Positions 7,932 to 17,400 of a stretch of DNA of 64,000 bases are shown in pieces; within the stretch, counting starts at the first letter, position 1; every line of letters starts with the position of its first letter. The DNA comes from Aquitalea magnusonii. GTDB taxonomy: Bacteria > Pseudomonadota > Gammaproteobacteria > Burkholderiales > Chromobacteriaceae. Where the stretch lies: contig NZ_AP018823.1 in assembly GCF_002217795.2 (NCBI RefSeq), positions 4,526,001 through 4,590,000 of the forward strand, in the 5' to 3' direction. The notes below the pieces were generated by a model, which saw only the letters and a list, made by a program, of their open reading frames with translations, did not search any database and was not told the DNA's origin. A program made the position numbers and the translations under genes.

Positions 7932-9191
7932 TTAGCCGCGCACCTGGCCATCACCCAGCACCACCCATTTCTGGCTGGTCAGCCCTTCCAGTCCCACCGG
8001 GCCGCGGGCGTGGATCTTGTCGGTGGAGATGCCGATTTCCGCACCCAGGCCATATTCGAAGCCATCGGCAAAGCGGGTGCTGGCATTCACCATCACGCTG
8101 GAGGAATCCACCTCGCGCAGGAAGCGACGGGCGCGGCCGTAGTCTTCGCTGACGATGGCATCGGTGTGGTGGCTGCCGTAGTGGTTGATGTGCTCGATGG
8201 CTTCGTCCAGATCCTTCACCACTTTGATGGCCAGAATCGGCGCGGAGTATTCGGTAAACCAGTCGTCTTCCGTCGCGGCCACTACCTGGTCACCCAGGAT
8301 GGCGCGGGTGCGTTCGCAGCCACGCAGTTCCACGCCCTTTTCCCAGTAGGCTTCAGCCAGACGCGGCAGGATGAATTCGGCAAACGCGGTGTGTACCAGC
8401 AGGGTTTCCATGGTGTTGCACGGTGCATAGCGCTGGGTCTTGGCATTCATGGCGATATTGAAGGCCTTGTCCGGATTGGCGGTGTCGTCGATATAGACAT
8501 GACAATTGCCATCCAGATGCTTGATCACCGGCACGCGTGCTTCGGCGCTGATGCGGGCGATCAGGCTCTTGCCGCCACGCGGCACAATCACGTCGACGTA
8601 TTGCTGCATGGTGATCAACTCGCCCACGGCGGCGCGGTCGGTGGTTTCCACCACCTGCACCACTTCGGCGGGCAGGCCGGCCACGCGCAGGCCTTCGCTG
8701 ACACAGGCTGCAATGGCCTGGTTGCTGTGGAAGGCTTCCGAGCCGCCACGCAAGATGGTGGCATTGCCGGACTTCAGGCACAGGCCGGCGGCATCGGCGG
8801 TGACATTGGGGCGGGCTTCGTAAATGATGCCCACCACGCCCAGCGGCACGCGCATCTTGCCCAACTGGATGCCGGAAGGACGGTAGCAGAAGTCGTCCAT
8901 TTCACCCACCGGGTCCGGCAGGGCGGCGATCTGGCGCAGGCCTTCGGCCATGCTGGCCACGGTGGCTTCACTCAGTGCCAGACGGTCGATGAAGGCGGCA
9001 TCCAGCCCGGCGGCGCGGGCGGCGTCCAGGTCTTGCTGGTTGGCGGCCAACAGTTTGGTGCTGTCACGCACGATGGCATCGGCCATGGCATTGAGCGCCT
9101 GGTTTTTCTGGCGGGTATCGGCCTTGGCAATGGCGCGGCTGGCTTTGCGCGCCGCCTGGCCGACGCGCTGCATGTAGTCCTTCACATTCAT
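7932..9191 (-). CDS. proA: Gamma-glutamyl phosphate reductase
   Basis: Cytoplasmic NADPH-dependent enzyme of proline synthesis that reduces gamma-glutamyl phosphate to glutamate semialdehyde. 419 aa, the usual length. Aldehyde-dehydrogenase fold signatures are present: [29 protein letters not shown] in the N-terminal half, RGGKSLI, the catalytic cysteine in [17 protein letters not shown] (about 257), and the C-terminal [27 protein letters not shown] with [15 protein letters not shown]. The proB kinase is not in the window. It follows the siaABC-like genes by 104 bp on the same strand and ends in a structured downstream region. Confidence 0.97.
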   Translation of the reverse strand: MNVKDYMQRVGQAARKASRAIAKADTRQKNQALNAMADAIVRDSTKLLAANQQDLDAARAAGLDAAFIDRLALSEATVASMAEGLRQIAALPDPVGEMDDFCYRPSGIQLGKMRVPLGVVGIIYEARPNVTADAAGLCLKSGNATILRGGSEAFHSNQAIAACVSEGLRVAGLPAEVVQVVETTDRAAVGELITMQQYVDVIVPRGGKSLIARISAEARVPVIKHLDGNCHVYIDDTANPDKAFNIAMNAKTQRYAPCNTMETLLVHTAFAEFILPRLAEAYWEKGVELRGCERTRAILGDQVVAATEDDWFTEYSAPILAIKVVKDLDEAIEHINHYGSHHTDAIVSEDYGRARRFLREVDSSSVMVNASTRFADGFEYGLGAEIGISTDKIHARGPVGLEGLTSQKWVVLGDGQVRG

Positions 9192-9295
9192 GGCGGATGT
9201 CCTGAAACAGATCTCGACGGGGTAGTCAGCCAGATTACCGCAAAACCTGCTGCCGTATCCAGTCAGCCGCCATGTGGATATTGTCGGACAGCGAT

Positions 9296-9682
9296 TTACT
9301 CCACCAGCGCGCAGGGGTTGAAATCCAGCGCGGTGAAGTCATCCGCCACTTCCTGGCCGAATTCCAGAATGGTTTCGTCGTCCTCGATGTAGTGCCAGTT
9401 GAGGGTGACGTAATTGCCTGCCACGGCCGCATCATTGAACAGGCTGAACAACTCCAGCAGCACCTTGGTGCTGGAGCTGTTGAAGTAGGCCAGTTGCACG
9501 TCCAGCGTGACCTGGGTGGAGTGCAGGGTGGGCAGGTAGGCCTGGATGGCCTGCATGATGGGGCCGAAGAAGGCGTGGGCGTTTTCCGGATAGCTCTCGC
9601 CGCGCAGGCTCAACTGGTGGCGGTCGAACTGGAAATTCACTTCCGGGGTGGACGAAGTGGGCGCGATATACAGGTTTTGCAT
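9296..9682 (-). CDS. siaC: SiaC-like regulatory phosphoprotein (DUF1987)
   Basis: 128-aa protein of the DUF1987/SiaC family. In Pseudomonas aeruginosa SiaC is an anti-sigma-antagonist-like protein whose phosphorylation by SiaB and dephosphorylation by SiaA controls binding to and activation of the diguanylate cyclase SiaD. Family features seen: N-terminal [32 protein letters not shown], and the strand-helix [13 protein letters not shown] (67-79), whose Ser/Thr cluster contains the likely phosphosite (T72 by position). The gene is 11 bp downstream of the SiaB-like gene, in an apparent operon SiaA-SiaB-SiaC. No siaD follows; proA comes next. Name by family resemblance. Confidence 0.82.
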   Translation of the reverse strand: MQNLYIAPTSSTPEVNFQFDRHQLSLRGESYPENAHAFFGPIMQAIQAYLPTLHSTQVTLDVQLAYFNSSSTKVLLELFSLFNDAAVAGNYVTLNWHYIEDDETILEFGQEVADDFTALDFNPCALVE

Positions 9683-9693
9683 GATGGCTGCTT

Positions 9694-10251
9694 TTAGATG
9701 GTGGCTTTGAGGTAGAAGGTGGTGAAGGGCTGGCCTTCGTTTTCTTCAACAAAATCAAATTCGATGGGATTGCTGGAGTCACGCGCCACGGTGAGAAAGC
9801 CAAGGCCGGCGCCCTTGCTGCCGGCTTCGCCTTCGGTGCGCAGCTTTTCCTTGTAGCGCGCCTTGATTTCCTCATTGGTCATGGTGCGCAGCGGTTCCAG
9901 CTTGGCGCGGATGTGCTCCACCCCCTCGGCGGTGATGGGGTTGGCGCAGACCACGTAGAACTGGCCATCATCCTCGCCTACCCATAGCGAACCCATGCGG
10001 ATTTCGTGGTCGGCGGCTTCACTGGCGCTCAGGTGGTCGGCGGAGTAATGCACCACGTTCTGGGCCATCTCCACAAACACGGAAAACAGTTTGCGGCGGG
10101 CGGTCTGGCTGGCGTCCAGGCTGGCCAGGCGCAGGCGCAGCGAATCGCCCATGGCGGTGACTATGCTTTGGGAAAAATAGCCGGTGTAGTAGAACACCAC
10201 GTTTTCCTGGCGGGCCAGTTCCTTGAAACGATGAAAATCGGTCAGGCTCAT
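9694..10251 (-). CDS. siaB: SiaB-like protein kinase (GHKL-type ATPase fold)
   Basis: 185-aa cytoplasmic protein matching the SiaB family, the kinase that phosphorylates SiaC. The ATP-binding features are a helix with the N-box pattern FSVFVEMAQNVVHYS (about 57-71) and a glycine-rich G-box GSKGAGLGFLTVARDSSNPIEFDF (about 145-168). The N-terminus is MSLTDFHRFKELARQENVVFYYTGYFSQ. It sits between the phosphatase gene (27-bp gap) and the SiaC gene (11-bp gap), all on the minus strand, so the three are very probably one transcript. Start ATG at 10251 has AGTGAG about 7 nt upstream. Substrate assignment rests on the family and gene order. Confidence 0.82.
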   Translation of the reverse strand: MSLTDFHRFKELARQENVVFYYTGYFSQSIVTAMGDSLRLRLASLDASQTARRKLFSVFVEMAQNVVHYSADHLSASEAADHEIRMGSLWVGEDDGQFYVVCANPITAEGVEHIRAKLEPLRTMTNEEIKARYKEKLRTEGEAGSKGAGLGFLTVARDSSNPIEFDFVEENEGQPFTTFYLKATI

Positions 10252-10278
10252 GCTGTGCTCACTTGCTACGTTGATGGG

Positions 10279-11520
10279 TCAGGCCAGATGGACGCCAAAC
10301 AGGCTGACGTCGTCGCGGCGGCTGTTTTCGCCCTGCCATTTGAGGAAGGCGTCGATCAGCAGTTTTTGTTGTTGCTGCATCGGCTTGCCGGCGTGCTTGA
10401 GGATGTTTTCCTTCAGCCGCTTTTTGCCAAAGCAGATGCGCTTGGGCCCGCCGATCTGGTCGATGATGCCGTCGGTGCTGATATACAAGCGGCTGCCCGG
10501 CGGCAACTGCACTTGATGGTTGTCCCAGTGATAGTCCAGCGGGGTACCGACATAGCCCACACCCTTCTTGTTGCCGTCCAGCGTGTCCACTTCCTCCTTG
10601 CCCGGCTGCAGCACAAACAGCGGCGTCTTGGCCGAGGCATAGGTGAGGGTGCGGCTGGCGCTGTCGAACCAGCAGAAGGCACCGTCCATGCCGTCGTCCG
10701 AGTTCAGTTCCGGGTGATCGGCAAGGCCGGCTTCTTCCGGGGTGAGCTGGCCCAGCGACTGCTTGACCTGCTGGTTGATGGCGCGCAGCAGGGCGGCCGG
10801 GTTGTGCAGGTCGTGGCTGCTCAGGACTTGTTTGAGGGTGGAGGCCATGATCAGCGTCATGAAGGCACCCGGCACGCCATGGCCGGTGCAGTCGATGACC
10901 GCCACAAAGAAACCATCCGGCCGTTTGACAAAGTAGTAGTAGTCGCCGCCAACGATGTCGCGCGGGGCCCATACCATGAAGTAGTCGTCCAGCGCGGCGG
11001 CCATGTCGCGGCGCGAACTTTGCAGGAAAGACTGCTGGATCACGCTGGCGTAATTAATGCTCTCCATCATCTGGCGGTGCTTTTCTGCCTGCTGGTCGGC
11101 CAGCGCCTGCATCAGCGACACCCCCTGGCCCATGCCGGCATACGCATTGTCCAGATTGATCAGGAAACCGTCGGACAGCACCTTGCGGTCGGCTTCCAGC
11201 GCCATGAAGGACAGCTCGGTGATGGGGGTGAGGTAGTCCACAATCAGCGGGCTGGCATTCATGAAGGCGGTGCAGGGCTTGCGGCCGAAAATCTCGCGGT
11301 GGAAGGGCCGCGCCAGCGTGCTCATGAAGGTGTTGCGGTTGATGATGCCGACCGCGCGCTGCTGTTCCACCACCGGGATATTGGCCAGCGACTCGTCCTG
11401 CGAGAACAGCTCCAGTACGTGGTAGTTGTTGTCAGAAGGGCTCACGGTGGGCGGCGTTTGCAACAAATGACCAGCCATCGCGGCGGTGTGTGCGGGCTGG
11501 GGCGTGCTGTCTAGCGGCAT
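10279..11520 (-). CDS. siaA: SpoIIE/PP2C-type serine phosphatase with CBS-like sensor, SiaA-like
   Basis: 413-aa protein. The C-terminal PPM phosphatase domain (about 190-413) has metal-binding motifs in PRDIVGGDYYYFV, VIDCTGHGVPGAFMTLIMAS, STDGIIDQIGG and RRDDVSLFGVHL. The N-terminal part (about 35-140) reads like a CBS-type module: IPVVEQQRAVGIINRNTFM, ARPFHREIFGRKPC, FMNASPLIVDYLTPI. A helical linker (ALADQQAEKHRQMMESINYASVIQQSFL) joins them. There is no signal peptide or membrane helix, unlike Pseudomonas SiaA, which has a membrane-bound HAMP sensor. It probably dephosphorylates the SiaC-like protein encoded 0.6 kb downstream. A longer start at 11568 is possible; 11520 is preferred because the extra 16 residues look unstructured, though neither has a strong Shine-Dalgarno. 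Confidence 0.82.
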   Translation of the reverse strand: MPLDSTPQPAHTAAMAGHLLQTPPTVSPSDNNYHVLELFSQDESLANIPVVEQQRAVGIINRNTFMSTLARPFHREIFGRKPCTAFMNASPLIVDYLTPITELSFMALEADRKVLSDGFLINLDNAYAGMGQGVSLMQALADQQAEKHRQMMESINYASVIQQSFLQSSRRDMAAALDDYFMVWAPRDIVGGDYYYFVKRPDGFFVAVIDCTGHGVPGAFMTLIMASTLKQVLSSHDLHNPAALLRAINQQVKQSLGQLTPEEAGLADHPELNSDDGMDGAFCWFDSASRTLTYASAKTPLFVLQPGKEEVDTLDGNKKGVGYVGTPLDYHWDNHQVQLPPGSRLYISTDGIIDQIGGPKRICFGKKRLKENILKHAGKPMQQQQKLLIDAFLKWQGENSRRDDVSLFGVHLA

Positions 11521-11634
11521 GGTGTGTCTCGGCAAGAAGTGACTGGCAGCAGTGTAGGAGCGCTGCATGATGATTCGGTTACCGAGCGATTAAATTTGCT
11601 TTATCGCTAATCAAAAGCACCACGTTTGATAAGT

Positions 11635-11647
11635 ATTTATGATAAAT
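11635..11647. promoter_or_regulatory. AT-rich dyad in the divergent siaA-prpE promoter region
   Basis: ATTTAT-G-ATAAAT is a 13-nt dyad in the AT-rich intergenic region between the divergently transcribed SiaA-like gene and prpE. It could be an operator or part of a promoter; no regulator can be named. Confidence 0.35.
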
Positions 11648-11823
11648 GGATGGCTTGTCGATGGCGGTTGGCTTGTGGCTTCCCGCCCTGCCATGGCAAG
11701 GCTGAGTGTGCTTCGCTGGCGATCAGGCTTGACCCTGTGAGGCAAAGGGCTTATTTTGTTAATCTAGCAACCGCTTGGTTGATAAATAAAACAATGAACT
11801 AGCCTACATCCTCGGGAGACTGC

Positions 11824-13722
11824 ATGAGCGCCTATCAAGAATTTCACCGCCGTTCCATCGAGCAGCCAGATGTCTTCTGGGGTGCCGAGGCACAGCGGAT
11901 TCACTGGCACAAGCCCTGTACGCAGGTGCTGCAATACGACAATCCACCGTTTCGCCAATGGTTTGCCGGTGGCGAGACCAACCTCTGTTACAACGCGGTG
12001 GACCGTCACCTGGCAGCCCGGCCTGACCAAGCCGCGCTGATTCATGTCTCCAGCGAAACCGGCGCCGAAATCACCTACACCTATCGCCAGCTGCACGAAG
12101 AAGTCAGCCGCTTTGCCGCCATCATGCAGGCACAGGGCGTGGGCAAGGGCGACCGGGTGCTGATCTACATGCCGATGATTCCCGAAGCCGTGTTTGCCAT
12201 GCTGGCTACGGTGCGGCTGGGGGCGATTCACTCGGTGGTGTTTGGCGGCTTTGCCTCGGCCAGCCTGGCCACCCGTATCGAAGACGCGGCACCCAAGCTG
12301 TTGGTGACTGCCGATGCCGGCATGCGTGGCGGCAAGGTGATTGCCTACAAGCCGCTGGTGGACGAGGCGATGGAACTGGCCGGCAGTGCCGCACCGGCCA
12401 CGGTGATCCTGGTCAACCGTGGTTTGGCCGAAGCGCCGATGATGAAGCCGGGCCGGGATCTGGATTACGCCACCCTGCGCCAGCAGCATCTGGATGACCG
12501 TGCCGAGGTGGTGTGGGTGGAGTCCAACCATCCCAGCTACATCCTGTATACCTCCGGCACCACCGGCAAGCCCAAGGGCGTGCAGCGCGATACCGGCGGC
12601 TATGCGGTGGCGCTGGCTTCCAGCATGGAATACATCTACGGCGGCAAACCGGGGGAAACCTTCTTCTCTACCTCGGACATCGGCTGGGTGGTGGGGCATT
12701 CCTACATCGTGTACGCCCCGCTGATCTGTGGCATGGCCACGCTGGTGTACGAAGGCCTGCCGATTCGCCCCGATCCGGGCATCTGGTGGCAACTGGTGGA
12801 AAAATACCGCGCCACGGTGATGTTCTCCGCGCCCACGGCCATCCGCGTGTTGAAGAAACAAGACCCGGAATGGCTGCACAAATACGATCTATCCAGCCTG
12901 CGGGCCTTGTTTATGGCCGGTGAGCCGCTGGACGAACCCACCGCCAGCTGGATTTCCGAGGAACTGAAAATCCCGGTGCTGGACAACTACTGGCAGACCG
13001 AAACCGGCTGGCCGATGCTGACCGTGTGCAATGGCGTGGAAGCCCTGCCCACCAAGCTGGGCAGCCCCGGCTTGCCGGTGTATGGCTATAACGTGAAGCT
13101 GCTGGACGAGGCCACCGGCGAGGAAGTGCCGGCTGGTGAAAAGGGCGTGATTGCGGTGATTCCGCCGCTGCCGCCGGGCTGCATGAGTACGGTGTGGGGG
13201 CAGGACGAGCGTTTTGTGAACACCTATTTCAGCCTGTTCCAGGACCGCAAGGTGTACTCCTCCTTCGACTGGGGCATTCGCGATGCCGATGGCTACTTCA
13301 CCATTCTTGGCCGCACCGATGACGTGATCAACGTCGCTGGCCACCGCCTGGGTACGCGGGAAATCGAGGAGGCCGTGTCCGGTCACTCCGCCATTGCCGA
13401 GGTGGCGGTGGTGGGCGTGCATGACACTTTGAAGGGGCAGGTGCCGCAGGCTTTTGCCGTGCTGCGCGACCCGTCGGTCCTCAAGGACCCGGACAAGAAA
13501 GCCGCACTGGAAAAAGAAGTGATTGCCAAGGTGGCATCCCAACTGGGGGCCATTGCCAATCCGGCGCGGGTGTATTTCGTCAACCAGTTGCCCAAGACCC
13601 GTTCCGGCAAGGTGCTGCGCCGCTCTATCCAGGCGCTGGCCGAGGGGCGTGATCCGGGCGATCTGACCACGCTGGATGATCCGAGCGGGCTGGAGCAAGT
13701 GCGCGAGGCGGTACAGTCCTGA
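11824..13722 (+). CDS. prpE: Propionate--CoA ligase
   Basis: ATP-dependent acyl-CoA synthetase that activates propionate to propionyl-CoA, the entry step of the methylcitrate route. 632 aa, typical for PrpE. Features: N-terminal ACAS_N-like segment (SAYQEFHRRSIEQPDVFWGAEA), AMP-binding P-loop YILYTSGTTGKPKGVQRDTGG (about 240), the PrpE-type STSDIGWVVGHSYIVYAPL, YWQTETGWPM, FDWGIRDADGYFTILGRTDDVINVAGHRLGTREIEEA, and the catalytic lysine in PKTRSGKVLRRSIQALAEGRDPGDLTTLDDP, where acetylation could inhibit it. The glycine-for-bulkier change distinguishing PrpE from Acs was not checked residue by residue. No prpBCD genes are nearby; a strong terminator follows, so it is monocistronic. RBS GGGAG is 6-7 nt before ATG. 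Confidence 0.9.
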   Translation: MSAYQEFHRRSIEQPDVFWGAEAQRIHWHKPCTQVLQYDNPPFRQWFAGGETNLCYNAVDRHLAARPDQAALIHVSSETGAEITYTYRQLHEEVSRFAAIMQAQGVGKGDRVLIYMPMIPEAVFAMLATVRLGAIHSVVFGGFASASLATRIEDAAPKLLVTADAGMRGGKVIAYKPLVDEAMELAGSAAPATVILVNRGLAEAPMMKPGRDLDYATLRQQHLDDRAEVVWVESNHPSYILYTSGTTGKPKGVQRDTGGYAVALASSMEYIYGGKPGETFFSTSDIGWVVGHSYIVYAPLICGMATLVYEGLPIRPDPGIWWQLVEKYRATVMFSAPTAIRVLKKQDPEWLHKYDLSSLRALFMAGEPLDEPTASWISEELKIPVLDNYWQTETGWPMLTVCNGVEALPTKLGSPGLPVYGYNVKLLDEATGEEVPAGEKGVIAVIPPLPPGCMSTVWGQDERFVNTYFSLFQDRKVYSSFDWGIRDADGYFTILGRTDDVINVAGHRLGTREIEEAVSGHSAIAEVAVVGVHDTLKGQVPQAFAVLRDPSVLKDPDKKAALEKEVIAKVASQLGAIANPARVYFVNQLPKTRSGKVLRRSIQALAEGRDPGDLTTLDDPSGLEQVREAVQS

Positions 13723-13774
13723 GTGAAGGTGGGTGGAAGCAGCCGGTACGGGTCAGTTACCGGCTGTGGATTCA

Positions 13775-13804
13775 ACCGCATCCCGTGAGGGATGCGGTAT
13801 TTTT
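13775..13804 (+). terminator. Rho-independent terminator of prpE
   Basis: ACCGCATCCC (13775-13784), GTGA loop and GGGATGCGGT (13789-13798) form a perfect 10-bp stem followed by a TATTTTT tract. It lies between convergent prpE and the second chemoreceptor gene. Confidence 0.9.
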
Positions 13805-13824
13805 ACGCCCACCGCAGGCCGGGC

Positions 13825-15513
13825 TTAGCTGCGAAATATGCCGACCGCGGCCTGCAAGGCCTTGGCATGGCTGTTGAGCTGGTCTGATGCTGCTGCCGAG
13901 GCTTCCACCGTGCTCTGGTTGGACTCGGTCATATTGGCAATCACCTCGATGCGCTGCGCCATGTCACCCATGGCACTTTGCTGTTCACGCAGGGCCAGGC
14001 TGATGCCCTGGATATGCCCGACAATCTGGTCGGTATTCTGGCGGATGCTGCTGATGGCTTCCCTGGCCTTGTGGGTTTGTGCCACGCCACGGTTGGATGC
14101 CTCCACGCTGTTTTGCATCACCTCCACCACACCGCCCATGCCCTGGCGGATGGTGTCGATCTGACCGGAAATCTCCACCGTGGCCACACCGGTGCGCTCG
14201 GCCAGCTTGCGTACTTCATCGGCCACCACGGCAAAGCCGCGGCCCATTTCCCCGGCGCGTGCCGCCTCGATCGCCGCATTGAGCGCCAGCAGATTGGTCT
14301 GGTCGGCAATGTCATGAATGGTGCGGGTAATGGAGGCAATGGCGTCGGTTTGCTTGTCCAGGTTGTCAATCGCGCTGGCGGCGCTGCCGATGCGCTGGGC
14401 AATGTGGCTGATGTCGCTGGCGGTGGCATGGATCAGCTGTTCGCAATCGCTCACCATGGCACCGGCACGGCTGGCCTCGTTGCCGACGTCTTCGCTTTGG
14501 CTGCCCAACTGCTGGATGCTTTGCAACACTTCTTCCACTGACACGCTCATCGAGCGGGTGGATTCGCTTTGCACCGTGCTGGCCTGCTGCAACTGGTGCG
14601 CCGCGCCGCTCATATTGTCGGCGCTGCTGTCCAGTTCGCCGGATAGCGTGCGGATATTGCTGGTGATGTCACGCAACTGGCGCTGCATGGCGGCCAGGCT
14701 ATGCAGCAGGCTGCCCTGGCTAGCGGCGGAGAGTGCAATCTGCTGGCTCAGGTCGCCACTGGCGATGCGGTTGGCCACCTCCATGGCCAGCGCCGGTTCA
14801 CCGCCCAGCAGGCCAAACACCCGGCGGTACAGCAGCACCCCGCCCAGTACCACCACGATCACCAGCATGGCGGTCAGGCCCAGCATCATGTGGCGCAAAT
14901 CGGCTGCGGTCTGGTTCATGGCGGCATAGGCGGTGCGGTCGTGCTGCTGGATTTCGCTATTGAGCGCTTCCACTTGCTTGGTGAGGGTTTCGGCCCGGTC
15001 GTCAAAGCCGCTGCCCTTTTCCTTCATCAGCACATTGCCTGCCTCGCGGCCACCGTCGATATACGCCTTGGCCATGCGTTTGCCTACCGCGTAAAACTGC
15101 TCCAGCGCCTGCTGCATGCCATTCACCCGGCTGCCCAGTTGCGGGTCCAGGCTGGTCATGGCCGGCAGGTTTTGCAGCACGGCCTGGTAGTGTTCTTCGG
15201 CATCCTTATAGCCGTCGGCATCGCCGGTGGCGCTGACATCAGTGAGAAATTGCTGGATTTGCACCACGTGGTAGCGCACATCGCTCATATTGCGTACCAG
15301 CGCATTGGTGACGTCCTGTTCGTAATGCGCGGTCTGGTCCATGCGCTGCAGGCTGAACAGGGTGATGCTGCCAAGGGCAAGCAAGAGGGCGACGACAATG
15401 GCGATGAAGCCGGCAAGCAGCGGTTTGAGCTTCTGCTGGGGATGAGACATGGCGTGTGATTGGACGGTGGGTGGGGCTGAAGTCTGCTGCGCGAGTGCAG
15501 TTGCTGGTTTCAT
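13825..15513 (-). CDS. Methyl-accepting chemotaxis protein, four-helix-bundle type sensor
   Basis: Chemoreceptor of 562 aa. A hydrophilic N-terminal stretch (about 1-28, possibly from an upstream start) is followed by TM1 [23 protein letters not shown] helical periplasmic region (about 55-205) has no Cache-like beta strands. TM2 is [21 protein letters not shown], then HAMP from [27 protein letters not shown], and a long cytoplasmic coiled coil with the tip [39 protein letters not shown]. No C-terminal methylation-enzyme tether. The alternative start MSHPQQ (ATG ending 15450) would place TM1 closer to the N-terminus and looks biologically more natural, but neither start has a good Shine-Dalgarno. 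Ligand unknown. Confidence 0.92.
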   Translation of the reverse strand: MKPATALAQQTSAPPTVQSHAMSHPQQKLKPLLAGFIAIVVALLLALGSITLFSLQRMDQTAHYEQDVTNALVRNMSDVRYHVVQIQQFLTDVSATGDADGYKDAEEHYQAVLQNLPAMTSLDPQLGSRVNGMQQALEQFYAVGKRMAKAYIDGGREAGNVLMKEKGSGFDDRAETLTKQVEALNSEIQQHDRTAYAAMNQTAADLRHMMLGLTAMLVIVVVLGGVLLYRRVFGLLGGEPALAMEVANRIASGDLSQQIALSAASQGSLLHSLAAMQRQLRDITSNIRTLSGELDSSADNMSGAAHQLQQASTVQSESTRSMSVSVEEVLQSIQQLGSQSEDVGNEASRAGAMVSDCEQLIHATASDISHIAQRIGSAASAIDNLDKQTDAIASITRTIHDIADQTNLLALNAAIEAARAGEMGRGFAVVADEVRKLAERTGVATVEISGQIDTIRQGMGGVVEVMQNSVEASNRGVAQTHKAREAISSIRQNTDQIVGHIQGISLALREQQSAMGDMAQRIEVIANMTESNQSTVEASAAASDQLNSHAKALQAAVGIFRS

Positions 15514-15693
15514 TCAATTGCCAGTATTGGCAGTGACGAGCTGCCGCCAGGGCAGGGTGACCGTATCCGCATGGATACGCATTGACTGAAGCAAGACCAA
15601 GTAAACCCTGAGGTTAAAGCGGTAATTTTCCTGGAATGTTTATCAACTGACAATAAGAAAAGTTAATAAAAACCAACTTTCAGCCCGCAGCCA

Positions 15694-15727
15694 GCCAGCC
15701 AGCGATCCGGACTGGGCGCTGGCTGGC
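15694..15727 (-). terminator. Hairpin downstream of the DUF3422 gene
   Basis: GCCAGCCAGCG (15694-15704) and CGCTGGCTGGC (15717-15727) form a perfect 11-bp stem with a 12-nt loop, 6 nt after the DUF3422 stop. The T-rich stretch on the minus strand is about 20 nt further, so it may be a weak or Rho-assisted terminator. Confidence 0.55.
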
Positions 15728-15732
15728 GGTGC

Positions 15733-17037
15733 TTATCGTTCCTTGTGTCCGCTCCCCAATGAGGCTTTTAGCTGGTGCATGCTGAACCACACCACCAGCG
15801 CCACCAGCGGAATGGCAATGCCGGTCAGCAGCTCCACGTTAAGGTGTACGCCGATGGATTCCACCGCTGCCAGCAGATGATGCAGCAGGCTCACCATATA
15901 GTAGGTGAGCACCCCTACCGACAAGCCTTCCACTGTTTCCTGCAGGCGCAGCTGCAAGGCGGCGCGACGATCCATGCTGGCCAGCAGTGCGCGGTTCTGT
16001 TCTTCGTGCAGCACTTCCACCCTGGTGCGCAGCAAGGCGGTGGTGCGTTGCAGCCGTCCGGTGATGCGGTCCTGGCGGCGCACCACGGTGTCGCAGGTAT
16101 TCATGGCAGGCGACAGCCGCCGTTCCATGAATTCACGGAAGGGCTGCATGCCGGAAATGCGTTGTTCACGCAGCTCGGCAATACGGGCTTCCACCAGCCG
16201 GTAATAGGCTTGTGCGGCAGAAAAGCGGTATTGGCTTTCCGAAATAAGCTGTTCCACCCGCGTGGCCAGGCCGGTCAGCTCGGATAGCAGTTGCGCGTCC
16301 GAGCCATTGCCCTCGCTGCCGGTCATGCGCTCGGTAATGGCGCGCAGCTCGATGCCCAGATTGTCCAGATCGCGCATCTGCTTCTTGGCAATGGGCAGCG
16401 CCAGCAGGGTGAGCATGCGGTAGGTTTCCAGTTCGAACAGCCGCTGCAGCATGCGGCCTGACTGGTTGGGGCCCATGGCGCGATCCACCACCACATAGCG
16501 GGAAAAGCCTTCGGCCAGCCGGGCATCCGGGTGCAGGCGCAAATCGGTGTAGGCGGCACCGTTGCCATCGCCGATTTCGGCACCAATCAGCTCGCGGCCG
16601 CCAAACCAGCGGCTGGACATGTCGGCCAGCTCGGTTTCCCGCTCGGCCGGCAGCAGCACCGCATGCAGTGCCACCAGCACCACGCCGGGCAGGGCCTGCA
16701 GCCAGGCCGGTGGAATGCGGTCCAGCGCGGTACGGTCGAAGGGGTCGCTGCAATCGCCGCCGATGATGAAGGTGTAACGGGCAAACTCGGTATGCAGCGA
16801 CCAGCGTACCGTCAGGTCGCCGGCACTGGCCGAATAATAGGCTTGTCCCGGCAGCGGGGCGGGCAGGCCCATGCGCTGGGCCAGGTCGGCCAGCGCCGCA
16901 CGTTGCGGCGCGTCGTCAAAATCGTAGTACAGGCTGAGCGAGGTCAGCCGTGCGGGCGAGGCAATGGCGGCATAGGGCCGGGCGTGGGCCTCTTCGTTCA
17001 GTTCACGGCGCAGATGGTGCGGAGTGAGTGTGGTCAT
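15733..17037 (-). CDS. DUF3422 family membrane-associated protein
   Basis: 434-aa protein matching the DUF3422 pattern: RRELNEEAHARPY at the N-terminus, RWSLHTEFARYTFI, SSRWFGGRELIGAEIGDG, VVVDRAMGPNQSGRMLQRLFELETYRMLTLLALP. A coiled-coil-rich stretch follows (about 215-360: RITGRLQRTTALLRTRVEVLHEEQNRALLASMDRRAALQLRLQETVEGLSV). Two C-terminal membrane helices are present (GVLTYYMVSLLHHLLAAV and LLTGIAIPLVALVVWFSMHQL). The architecture is that of a soluble domain anchored at the inner membrane by the C-terminus. Function is unknown for the family. Monocistronic, with a hairpin after the stop. Confidence 0.85.
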   Translation of the reverse strand: MTTLTPHHLRRELNEEAHARPYAAIASPARLTSLSLYYDFDDAPQRAALADLAQRMGLPAPLPGQAYYSASAGDLTVRWSLHTEFARYTFIIGGDCSDPFDRTALDRIPPAWLQALPGVVLVALHAVLLPAERETELADMSSRWFGGRELIGAEIGDGNGAAYTDLRLHPDARLAEGFSRYVVVDRAMGPNQSGRMLQRLFELETYRMLTLLALPIAKKQMRDLDNLGIELRAITERMTGSEGNGSDAQLLSELTGLATRVEQLISESQYRFSAAQAYYRLVEARIAELREQRISGMQPFREFMERRLSPAMNTCDTVVRRQDRITGRLQRTTALLRTRVEVLHEEQNRALLASMDRRAALQLRLQETVEGLSVGVLTYYMVSLLHHLLAAVESIGVHLNVELLTGIAIPLVALVVWFSMHQLKASLGSGHKER

Positions 17038-17400
17038 GGCAGATCCTGAAAATAAACGGTTTCAGTGCTGAAGGGGCTGCCGGACCCGTCAGGACTCAAA
17101 CCGCTTGCGCGCAACAGCATACCTGATCGCCGCTTTGGCACACCATGCAATTACCGCGCCAGTGGCTTGCCGGCTGGCTGCGCACCGTTCAGCCCTGGCA
17201 CTTCCTGGCCGCTGTGGGGCTGTTGCGGCTTGGCCGGTGATGGTTTGCCTGGCAGTGGGCGTGGCGCTCTGGAAAGTTGCTTGCCAGCGGCGTTTGGCTT
17301 GATAGAATAATTAGATATAAATGTATCAAATAATATTATTATTTAGAATAAAATCGGCGGGTTAGCATGATGGCTATTTTCATTTATCCCGGAGTCCATC
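17038..17400 (+). promoter_or_regulatory. Promoter region of the sulfate transport operon
   Basis: 363 bp without a credible gene. The last 120 bp before sbp are strikingly AT-rich. They contain an inverted pair TTGATA (17299-17304) / TATCAA (17324-17329) and the tract AATAATATTATTATT just downstream (17329-17343). A CysB-type activator site would be expected here from the operon content, but no consensus was verified. Confidence 0.5.
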
